Translations under genes and position numbers: made by a program
Shown: one piece after another, positions 52,201-60,439 of the stretch
Position numbering within the stretch: the stretch's first letter is position 1
Layout of the letters: each line of letters starts with the position of its first letter
Notes under the pieces: model-generated
Databases searched by the model: none
Told to the model about the DNA's origin: nothing
Seen by the model: only the letters and a program-made list of their open reading frames with translations
DNA from: Pterois miles
Lineage: Eukaryota; Chordata; Actinopteri; Perciformes; Scorpaenidae
Direction: 5' to 3'
Length of the DNA: 64,000 nt
Assembly (NCBI GenBank): GCA_947000775.1
Contig: CAMQGK010000552.1
Span: 976,501 to 1,040,500, forward strand

Positions 52201-55200
52201 TTTTGCAAAGGTGACTGTGAGACAAAAAGCTGGTGAAGCCTCTGAGTTTGATGAACAGCAGAAATGCAGGAGACAAGTCAAAATATCTTCCATCATATCA
52301 CCATATGGACAGAGAGCTAATTGGAAGTTGAAGCAACCAAACTTCAACTGAAAGTGACTGTGGATATGTAAAGAAAGAAAGAAGAAAGAAAGATATTCCT
52401 TTATTAGTCCCACAGTGGGGAAATTCAGTTTTACACTCTTGTTCACACAGTACATATACATGTCAATGGAGAGATGTCAGAGTGAGGGGGCTGCTCCTGA
52501 CAAGTGCCCAGAGCAGTTGGGGATTTTGTGCCTTGCTCAGGGGCACCTCGGCAGTGCCCAAGAGGTAAACTGGCACCTCTCCAGCAACCAGTTGGTCTTG
52601 GTCCATGGGGGACTTGAACCGGTGACCTCCGCGTCCTAACCCAAGTCCTTACGGACTGAGCTACTGCCGCCCCCAGACTCCTATCACGTGCGATGAAAAG
52701 ATGACACTCACCATGGGGATTTGTTTCCGTTTAAGAGTCGCTCGCAGCCTGCGATCGATTCTCTGGAAGCAGTCCTGAGCAGTGAAGGCAGGATTTACTG
52801 AGAAGAGATGAGTGACGGTCAGACTAAACAGGCGCACTTAAAACAACCAGCTTAAAAGCAAGCATGGACGAAGACGCTCACCATTCCTCTCGTCTTTGAG
52901 GGGCCGGCTGGTGTTTTTCTTCTTGGCCTCCTCCTGCTCCAGCAGAGACAGCAGCCTCTCCTGCTCCTCACCGGAGCACTTCATGAAGTCATTCCATGGC
53001 TAAAAGAACAACAAGAAGTGAAGTCGATTTTAAACCAATACTGATTTTACGGAGTGATTTTGGATTTGATCAAGCTTTGATCACTGATCTCAGACAAGCT
53101 CTTAGTCTCTGGCTTTTGTAAGGAACTTAAAGGATTGAAAACTGTTTTAAAATGTGGACAGTCTTTAATGCCGGGAAGAAAAACAGAAAAGCCAACACCA
53201 AGTAAAGCTGCTATGATTAACTGATTAGTCATCAGCTATTAAATTAGTTGGCCACTATTTCGATAAGCGATTAATCAGAGTAATTTTTAAAGAAAAAAGG
53301 TAAAGGTAAAGGGTAAAAATGATCTGATTCCACCATTTTAAATGTGAATATTTTCTGTTTTCTTTACTCCTTTATGACAGTAAAATGAATATCTTTGAGC
53401 TGTGGACAAAACACGACATTTGAGGATGCGACCTTGGGCATTGGCAAACACCAATCAACATTTCTCATCTTTTTCTGACATTTTATAGACCAAACAACTA
53501 CCTGACTAATCGAGAAAATAATTGACATATGAATTGACAATGAAAATAATTGTTCGATGCAGCCCTAAAACCAAGACAGACCTCACGCCACTCCTGCAAC
53601 GTTAATGAGCAGCACAGTTGAAGCCCGGTTGAAGACGACTCACCTCTATGTAGTTTCCGTTGGTGCAGGCTTCGGTAAAGATGGATGGGATCGCCGGGTT
53701 ACTGCAAACTTCCAGATCATCTTTGGAGCACTCGTCCCTCTCAAGAAGATTAGCAAGAAAGCGCGCTGAATTTCAGAGAAGACGACAAGAGAGATGGACA
53801 GTGGTGATATACACAAAACGTCACTGACAGATTCATGAATTTAAAGTGTTAATTCTTGAGATAAAAAAAACAGACTTGTAATACTGACATTTTTGTAGGA
53901 ATAATGGTTCAATGTAAATGTCTCGCTTGTCCGGCATTATCTAGCCTGTAGTGGACGACATCTTAAATAATATCATCTTGTAATGGGCGCTTACTGTTCT
54001 CCTGCCGACGGAGGCTCTTCTTGCCTTTGGCTCGGGGAGTGAGGTCAGAGTTGCGGATGGCTTGGTTGATAAAGAACTGCTTCTTTTTGGTGGGAGACAC
54101 TCGCTTGGCTGGAGAGCTGGGCAGGGAGGTGCATTTACGCTCCTCTATCAGGCTGGGAAAACAGAGGACAACATGTTAATTTAGTCATACATATGCAAAA
54201 AGTGCAAGCTCAGGCATATACACAGAAACTGTAATCTACAAATATAGGTAGAGAGGGGAAAGGGGTGTAAATCACAAGTTTCATCACAAGACAATACACT
54301 ACACTGATTCTTATAGACGATGATATGATATTTGCTGATATTACAAAGTCACAAAATGATTTTGATTTAATTAAACTCAGGGGCCAGTCGATATGAGACA
54401 ATGTCATATGGCCATTTAACACAGTGATATATATCAGCTCACAAACAACTAAAATGCAACTTGACAATTTTATTACTGAGCTCTGTAGGAAGGAGATGGA
54501 GCTTGGATGGAAATGATGACACAAGGGTGGCATGGGCATTTCACAATAAAGGAGTATCTTAAATGTATGTAATGTATGTATCAATGTTTTCACTTTCCAT
54601 CATTGATAATGGATCACTGAATCAATATATTGATCCAGATTGATGTATCATTACACCTCTACAGCATGATAGTGACAGGCATGGATGCACTGAGACCGGA
54701 TCGGATATCGGGCCGATACTGACTCAAATAGCTGGATCAGGTATCGGTGACAATGAGGCCAATCTATTCAATTCAATTCTATGACAATATACTGGAATTT
54801 ACATTTGAAAAAAAAAGTTTTGTCAATTTGTTGCTGCATCAACAAAATTTATACTGAAATTCTTGTTAACTTTTAAGATGTTTTATCAAGTTACTGGTGT
54901 ACGATTTATTTAGGGCTGTCCTGAATACCATTTTTTGGGGCTTCGAAGCTTCAGTGAGAAAAATTCGAAGGTATTTGAAGCTTCTGTCTGTCACCATCTC
55001 CTCCAACCGCCCACAGTTTGTGAGGACACAGGACTTCATTTCAGACACGGTGGTCTGCAGTGTGGGGGCCCCGCAGGGAACGGTTCTGGCTCCGTTCCTC
55101 TTCACGCTCTACACTGCAGACTTCACTTACAACTCACCAACCTGTCACCTGCAGAAGTTCTCTGACGACTCTGCTATCGTCGGCCTCATCACTGATGGGG

Positions 55201-57466
55201 ACGATGAGGAGTACAGAGAACTTTCCCAGGACTTCGTGGACTGGTGCCTGCGGAACCACCTCCAGATCAACGCGGGGAAAACTAAAGAGCTGGTGGTGGA
55301 TTTCCGCAGGCAAACTCATCCCCCTCCAACACCGGTGAACATCCAGGGATCAGACATTGAGATGGTGACATCTTATAAATACCTGGGTGTTCACCTGAAC
55401 AATAAACTGGACTGGACAACAAACTCCTCTGCACTCCATAAAAAAGGCCAGAGCAGGCTGTATCTGCTCAGGAGACTGAGGTCTTTTGGAGTGCAGGGGA
55501 CACTATTGAAAACATTTTATGACACTGTTGTGGCATCAGCCATATTTTATGGAGTGGTTTACTGGGGCAGCAGCATCACAGCTGCAGACAGGAAGAGGCT
55601 GGATAAGATTATAAAAAGGGCCAGCTCTGTCCTGGGATGCTCTCTGGACTCAGTGCAGGTGGTGGGAGAGAGGAGGATGATGGCTAAGCTGTCATCCGTG
55701 ATGGAGAAGGACTCCCACCCCATGAGAGACACCATCAGAGCTCTGGAGAGCTCCTTCAGTGACAGGCTGCTACACCCTAAGTGTACGAAGGAGCGTTACA
55801 GAAGGTCCTTCCTGCCTGCAGCTGTTAGACTCCACAACCAGCACTGCTCCCAGTAAACCACAATCACAGTCACATTCACAACAAACTCACCAGAAACACA
55901 AGTGCAATAAGGACTTTATGTACAATTATATCATTGATATGATGGACACATTTTTTTCTGGCTTTACTCTTTTCTATTTTCTACTATGTATATACTAATT
56001 TATTTTATTTGTATTTTGCTGCTGTAATGTGTAAATTTCCCCACTGTGGGACTAATAAAGGAATATCTTATCTTATCTTATTTCATGGGTTATTTGGGGA
56101 TTTATACACTGATATTACATACTTGTATATATAAATAATAAATAAATAAAAACAAAGCATTCAAATAGTAATTTGGAAGCTGAATACAAAGCTAAGCTAA
56201 AACTAAATACCAATTCAGTAAATTTATATCTATGCATTTATTGGTTACATATTGTTTTATGTTTGGAAAGCAATGTTTAAGTGTGTTGTCAGACACGTAC
56301 AAGAACGATACCAGTCACTTCCACACACTGCGACATACAGCTTATTAATTAAACACTGGTATTGGAAAGTCCCAGGTATCGATATCAGGACTGGAAAAGT
56401 TGGATCGCTGCATCAGGTACAGTACAAGAGAGCACACTTTTCTCAGTACACAGGATCTGGAAAAATACTTTTGTGTGACCTAATTTTCATCCATTCAATG
56501 GATCCTTGATTGTTGATTCTTGATTGATCCTTGTCTGAGATCCTCTTTCAATTTGACCTTTTCTTGCAGCATATTAATTACTGCCGCACAGTATTTCATA
56601 ACAACATAATCTTATTTGGCATATTATCCAAGGGAAGAAGAAGAACACACCAAACACCTAATGTGGCTGTGAAAGGTGGATAGTCCAATACTGTACTGCA
56701 CTGTGCTGTTTCTATTTCAGTCACTGCAGTATTGTTAAATGGACCAGAGGAGGACGAGCATCCTGCAGGAGCTTCACATGTAGGTCAGTGGGTGTTGAGG
56801 AGGACCGCCTCTGATGGGTTTCTGCCCGTCAGTTGCCATTTTTAGCTTATAGCAACACTACTGTAATATAATATGATGTAGTCTCTTTCTGGGTTAGTTA
56901 GATTAGATATCATACAATTTCACGTTGCCATGTAAACCATAGCAAACGAGCAGCTTAGCAACCAGAAGGTGACATTAACACAGTCGTTAGTACATTTTAA
57001 AATCTAGTATACTCTCTCTTCTGTAACTTTATATCTACACATTAGCAGGGAAATCTCTGCATAATCTGATTTGTTGAATGAAGTGCCAAGAGCAAGGCTT
57101 ATCAGCTGATGTGTTGGTAGAAACACCCAGGCGTGATTTAAATGTGAGTTTAAAGAATAAACCACAAACAACATATTCAGGTCAGCTAGTTAGCTGCCAG
57201 CTGTTAAAAGGCTAACAGAGCCAGATAATTAAACTCATGCTAAAACCTTAATATCAACGACAACCTAACTAGCATGATTAGCAAGAGAGCTGGCTCAATT
57301 TCTAATCTAAAATCGTGCACAACTGCAGACGTGATAAAGCCAACCGGCTATTTAGCAGAGATTTAGCTAATTCGAGCTAATGCTAACTAGCTTGTTACCG
57401 TAACAAACTCGTAATGTACACTCACATATAATCCTGCTCTTCATTGTTATCTGTCAAAACGACCAT
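49097..57466 (-). CDS. r3hdm4: R3HDM4, R3H-domain-containing protein 4 (whole gene, eight coding exons)
   Basis: The eight exons, all with GT-AG junctions and matching phases, join to 771 coding bases and a 256-residue protein. This is slightly shorter than the human protein (about 268 by memory). Recognisable blocks are FFINQAIRNSDL (about 38-49), EACTNGNYIE then WNDFMKCSGEEQERLL (about 98-123), DCFQRIDRRLRA, and SFERLLLHAVCQFMDL. The RLLLH in the last (Arg207, His211) is the RxxxH signature of R3H domains, which bind single-stranded nucleic acids. The C terminus is FLPPRLLLSAYLEQMS. Its cellular role is poorly defined. It lies next to arid3a, probably as conserved synteny, and is divergent from the plus-strand gene at 59.8 kb. 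Introns carry SINEs and MITEs. Confidence 0.93.
49881..50150 (+). mobile_element. tRNA-derived SINE (family S), copy 1, tail missing
   Basis: It begins GGGGCGGCAGTAGCTCAGTC, has box B-like GGTTCAAGTCCC, and carries the body CTTGGGCACTGCCGAGGTGC. Unlike the other three copies it lacks the ACTAATAAAGG tail, perhaps because it was truncated or a later insertion disrupted it. Confidence 0.85.
50200..50545 (+). mobile_element. degraded LINE 3' end
   Basis: The frame reads LPSGRRYRVPKCKLNGFKNS, a motif I associate with C-terminal ends of CR1/L2/Rex1-type fish LINEs. It is followed by AT-rich 3'UTR ending ACAAATTTCCCTAAGGGG. It is a different subfamily from the copy at 54985. Confidence 0.65.
50837..50892 (-). 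CDS. r3hdm4: r3hdm4 coding exon 7
   Basis: It encodes SFERLLLHAVCQFMDLVSA, with Arg207 and His211 forming the R3H RxxxH motif. The donor is GTGAGT at 50831-50836, phase 1. Confidence 0.93.
51910..51995 (-). CDS. r3hdm4: r3hdm4 coding exon 6
   Basis: It encodes GTLEVLEENLLRFFIAQPHS and onward to LAS. The acceptor CTCCTCGCAG and donor GTAGAA are both present, and the exon ends in phase 2. Confidence 0.92.
52366..52676 (-). mobile_element. tRNA-derived SINE (family S), copy 2
   Basis: In reverse it begins GGGGGCGGCAGTAGCTCAGT and ends CCACTGTGGGACTAATAAAG GAATATC, followed by (TTTC)n. It lies in r3hdm4 intron 5 in the same orientation as the gene. Box B reads GGTTCAAGTCCC. Confidence 0.9.
52712..52797 (-). 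CDS. r3hdm4: r3hdm4 coding exon 5
   Basis: It begins after CTTCTCAG with NPAFTAQDCFQRIDRRLRA and ends KRKQIPM before GTGAGT. The more obvious downstream AG at GCTCAG would put the join out of frame, so the upstream one is chosen. Confidence 0.92.
52882..52999 (-). CDS. r3hdm4: r3hdm4 coding exon 4
   Basis: It encodes PWNDFMKCSGEEQERLLSLL and a Lys-rich stretch ending DERN. The acceptor CTTTTAG and donor GTGAGC (52876-52881) are present, and it ends in phase 1. Confidence 0.94.
53206..53567 (-). mobile_element. hAT-like MITE with GGGCTGCA ends, copy 2
   Basis: This is the reverse-complement relative of 47979-48312. It ends TTGTTCGATGCAGCCCTA and contains TTGACAATGAAAATAATTG and CTTTACTCCTTTATGACAGT. 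It sits in r3hdm4 intron 3. Confidence 0.82.
53644..53765 (-). CDS. r3hdm4: r3hdm4 coding exon 3
   Basis: It encodes RFLANLLERDECSKDDLEVC and then AIPSIFTEACTNGNYIE. The donor is GTGAGT at 53638-53643, and the exon ends in phase 0. It corresponds to the family's LLTLLE...SPGIFAEACNNETYVE region. Confidence 0.93.
53995..54152 (-). CDS. r3hdm4: r3hdm4 coding exon 2
   Basis: It encodes LIEERKCTSLPSSPAKRVSP, then KKKQFFINQAIRNSDLTPRA and GKKSLRRQEN. The acceptor is TTTTCCCAG and the donor GTAAGC. This is the most conserved N-terminal block of the family. Confidence 0.95.
54985..55856 (+). pseudogene. LINE reverse-transcriptase C-terminal fragment
   Basis: The frame shows GAPQGTVLAPFLFTLYTADF (RT motif), then FSDDSAIVG, the catalytic (Y/F)xDD box with Ser where Ala is usual. 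INAGKTKELVVDFRR, YKYLGVHLN and a C-terminal RRSFLPAAVRLHN follow. It is open for about 290 codons but lacks the endonuclease and most of the RT domain, so it cannot be autonomous. The nominal ATG at 54897 lies in unrelated flanking sequence and is not a real start. Confidence 0.88.
54985..56088 (+). mobile_element. 5'-truncated non-LTR retrotransposon (LINE)
   Basis: It holds the last third or so of the reverse-transcriptase ORF, a stop codon at 55854-55856, and a short 3'UTR. The 3'UTR ends CCCCACTGTGGGACTAATAA AGG and then ATCTT repeats. The 5' truncation and terminal short repeats are typical of target-primed insertion. It lies upstream of r3hdm4 exon 2, inside intron 1, opposite to the gene's strand. 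I place it in the CR1/L2/Rex1 group with moderate confidence. Confidence 0.9.
57426..57466 (-). CDS. r3hdm4: r3hdm4 coding exon 1 (start codon)
   Basis: It encodes MVVLTDNNEEQDY plus two bases, followed by donor GTGAGT at 57420-57425. The MV(A/V)L start matches the family. Phase 2 joins cleanly to 54152. Confidence 0.88.
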
Positions 57467-57725
57467 CTTATTAAAGCAAACAAACGGATGGAAGTCCCGC
57501 TCTGAATCTTTACGGGTCGTGTAAAACAAAAACAAACACAGTCGGGACGAAAAACAAAAGTTAAGACAGGTAGTTTGTGTGGTGAGCAGCTAGCTCCTCG
57601 GCTGCTAGCCTGACAGTGAACACTAACAGTCTGGCTGTTGTCCTCCCACCACAAACAAAGAGGGGAGGGAAAGTAAGAGCTCTCACTCTGTCTCTACGGC
57701 GTTACTTTTGTAAGGCTCTTAAACA
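57467..57725. promoter_or_regulatory. r3hdm4: r3hdm4 5'UTR and promoter, possibly bidirectional
   Basis: This region directly upstream of the r3hdm4 start is more GC- and CpG-rich than the flanks and contains pyrimidine-rich stretches. On the plus strand a GTAAGG donor-like site at 57710-57715 could end a leader exon of the divergent gene at 59819, whose coding exon begins just after an acceptor. Both the promoter role and the bidirectionality are inference. Confidence 0.4.
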
Positions 57726-57960
57726 TGCCACTTACTTCTATTTAACACATAGTAGAGCATTTATATAAATATTTCCAGGGAGTTTTCCACCTTAGATAAG
57801 TATCTAAACATTGGATTTAATATGTAATCACTGTAACATTTTGGACCATATCACACATAAAGAACTGTTAATATAGCAAACTGTTAATATTTGGTCATAG
57901 GTAGTATGTCTGGACATGCGTTGAAGTTGCTGTGTTCACTTGTATGACACACAAAATCCC

Positions 57961-58106
<146 letters not shown>

Positions 58107-58198
58107 CATCTGAGGTGTCTGAGAACATAATGAGGTTTTGTGTCAACATAATGCTTGTTCTGGCTTCAACGAAGGAGCCTATAGAGGAAGCAAATCAA
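58107..58198 (+). pseudogene. duplicated exon fragment of the unidentified gene at 59819
   Basis: About 90 bases align without gaps, at roughly 80% identity by eye, with 59986-60074 of the downstream gene's coding exon. The open frame reads TSEVSENIMRFCVNIMLVLA, against TCETSGNIMRLCVNLMPVLA in the gene. A stop follows soon after (58199-58201). It is in the same orientation, about 1.9 kb upstream, and lies between a microsatellite and a family X element. It is too short to act as a gene and is most likely a decayed partial duplicate. Confidence 0.7.
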
Positions 58199-58201
58199 TA
58201 G

Positions 58202-58608
58202 CAAAATAATATATATCTTGAAAATCAATCAACAACACAAAACAATGACAAATATTGTCCAGACACACTCACAGGCACTGTATTTAGCATAAAGAATAAT
58301 GCTCAAATCATAACATGGCAAACTCAAGCCTTGACAGTGTGTCAGTGTGCTGACTTGACTATGACTTGCCCCAAACTGCATGTGATTATAATGAAGTGGT
58401 CACGTCTGTAAAGGGGAGACCCGTAGGTACCCACAGAACCCATTTTCATTCACATATCTGGAGGTCAGAGGTCAAGGGACCCCTTTGAAAATGGTCATGA
58501 CAGTTTCTCCATGCCAGTTATTTAACCTCCTTCAAGCTAGTATGACACAGTTAGTACCAATGAATTCCTTATTAAGACTGAGCCGCTACAACCCATGAAC
58601 TTTGACAG
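58202..58608 (-). mobile_element. family X hAT-like element, copy D, truncated
   Basis: It starts within the family's AATCAACAACACAAAACAAT block, missing about 140 bases present in copy E. It runs through GAGGTCAGAGGTCAAGGGAC to TTTGACAGCCCT. (TA)n follows immediately. Confidence 0.82.
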
Positions 58609-58630
58609 CCCTAATATATATATATATATA

Positions 58631-59007
58631 TCCATCCATCCATCCATCGTCAACCGCTTATCCCGTTAGGGGTCGCGGGGGGGCTGGAGCCGATCCCAGC
58701 TGGCATAGGGCGAAAGCGGGGTTCACCCTGGACAGGTCGCCAGTCCATCGCAGGGCACATAGAGACAGACAACATATAGACAGACAACCATTCATGCTCA
58801 CATTCACACCTACGGGCAATTTAGAGTAATCAATTAACCTAAACAGCATGTCTTTGGACGGTGGGAGGAAGCCGGAGTACCCGGAGAAAACCCACGCTTA
58901 CACGGGGAGAACATGCAAACTCCACACAGAAGAGCAGCAAGCTGGAATCGAACCTGCGACCCTCTTGCTGTGAGGCGACAGCGCTAACCACTACACCACC
59001 GTGCAGC

Positions 59008-59009
<2 letters not shown>
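58631..59009 (-). mobile_element. tRNA-derived SINE with (GATG)n tail, copy 2
   Basis: It is close kin of 45382-45736, with head GGGCTGCACGGTGGTGTAGT, box B GCAGGTTCGATTCC and tail GATGGATGGATGG. It carries a small internal duplication (ACATATAGACAGACAACC). It sits between two (TA)n tracts, which suggests insertion into a pre-existing TA microsatellite. Confidence 0.9.

Positions 59010-59073
<64 letters not shown>
59010..59073. repeat. (TA)n microsatellite
   Basis: About 32 TA units immediately beyond the SINE head. Confidence 0.97.
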
Positions 59074-59078
<5 letters not shown>

Positions 59079-59367
59079 TAAAAGCATTTTCCAGTATAAA
59101 ACACTGCATCTTACAAAAGAATACTCTATATACTCTATACAGTCACAAGCCTTAGTCATTTAATTTATTGTCAATATGAAAAATAGATTAGTGCATCTTT
59201 GAAATTAATTACAAATTGGTGACACTGCTTTATTTTGTTTTTAATAATTAAATGTAGTCATAGACTTATTGATACAAAAACAACTGGTCCTACTAATGGC
59301 AGCTCACACATACTGGTAGGAGAGAACTAACATACAGATACAAATGTGCATGACCAGAGTCCTGACC

Positions 59368-59390
59368 AAAAAAAAAAAAAAAAAAAAAAA
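59368..59390. repeat. poly(A) tract, 23 bp
   Basis: A pure A run. No retroposon body was recognised directly upstream. Confidence 0.9.
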
Positions 59391-59818
59391 CCTTCTAAGT
59401 GACTCATTTTGTCAATAGACAATCTTTGGCACACCTCATAAAAGAAATTCCTGTCATAACTTAGAAAGTAAAGCCTCTGCCATCTCCATCATCTTTATAA
59501 TCCAACATCATTGAGTGGTTTCAGGTCAAACATAATCCAATCTGAAGTAACAGTGATTTCCCCCGACTCATTAAGGGTGACTGGAGTTTGTGTGCATGTT
59601 ACCATAACAGCCGGTTTAATAGGCCTGCCACAGAGTCATCTAATTGTTCAGAGCTTTCCTTTTCTGCTGGAAAGAAACAAAGCTGTTCAGTTTGATATGT
59701 CTGAGAGACACAACTCTGTCAAGTTTGGACATTTTGTAATTTTTTAATACGATTTTGTGAGAGATGTTTGGGCAATTTCAGAGAGGCTTCTCAAAGGTGT
59801 TTTTATGCAAATTTCAGA

Positions 59819-60439
59819 ATGAGGACAGAGAAGAAAAGGACAGTAAAACTAGAAAAACATGAAGCAGACGCTTGTCCGATGATTGTGGGCAAAGTGAAGA
59901 CATCAAAGATGAGAACTGGGACGTCAAAAGAGAAGATTAAAGTTGCCCCATCGAACAGCAGCTCCACCTCAGCTGAGGTCACCACATGTGAGACGTCTGG
60001 GAACATAATGAGGCTTTGTGTCAACTTGATGCCTGTTCTGGCTGCAGCGAAGGAGCCCGTGGAGGAAGAGGAGGAGGGAGAAGAGGACAACATCTGCATA
60101 AGCAGAAAGGAACCAGAGACCAGCAGCAAAAATTATCCATCTGTCATGAAATCAGTGGAACAAACTCTCGATTCTTCCACAGGATTAAATTTGGACACCA
60201 AACCACCGCTAAATCCTCGGCTTGCGCTGCCACCTATAACTCGGTCTAAACCAGCTCCTGCTGCGTCTGGCGACGGTCAGAAGAGATGCCACAAGCCTCT
60301 ACCTCCCACCAGTTTATCTGAGCAAATAAAGACCATCACTTCAAATGTTACTATAAAAGGCTGTGGAGGCGATGAGGTAGTTACAAGACAAGGACCAGAC
60401 AGAAGACCCTGGATAGACAACCCTCTGTTCTCTAAAAGT
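59819..60439 (+). CDS. unrecognised gene, coding exon 1 of model
   Basis: It encodes 207 residues from ATG at 59819-59821, directly after CAAATTTCAGA. The reading frame stays open only 15 bases past the donor at 60440, which supports splicing at GTGAGT. Upstream in-frame sequence to 59768 lacks an ATG. Composition is Lys/Glu/Ser/Pro-rich, unlike the AT-rich flanks. Confidence 0.62.

Larger units (their letters stand above)
54685..56415. mobile_element. degenerate hAT-like element split by a LINE insertion
   Basis: The left part (GGATGCACTGAGACCGGATC GGATATCGG, 54685-54900) and the inverted right part (GATGCAGCGATCCAACTTTT at about 56415) resemble the GATGCACCGATCC-ended fish element. A shorter TTTAGGGCTGTCCTGAATAC fragment follows at 54910-54982, and then the LINE. 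Reconstruction of the host is tentative. Confidence 0.45.

Noticed and set aside
54897..54984. Start codon of the long frame leading into the reverse transcriptase
   Set aside because: This part is flanking transposon sequence (TTTAGGGCTGTCC...). The LINE homology begins near 54985, so the apparent N terminus is accidental.
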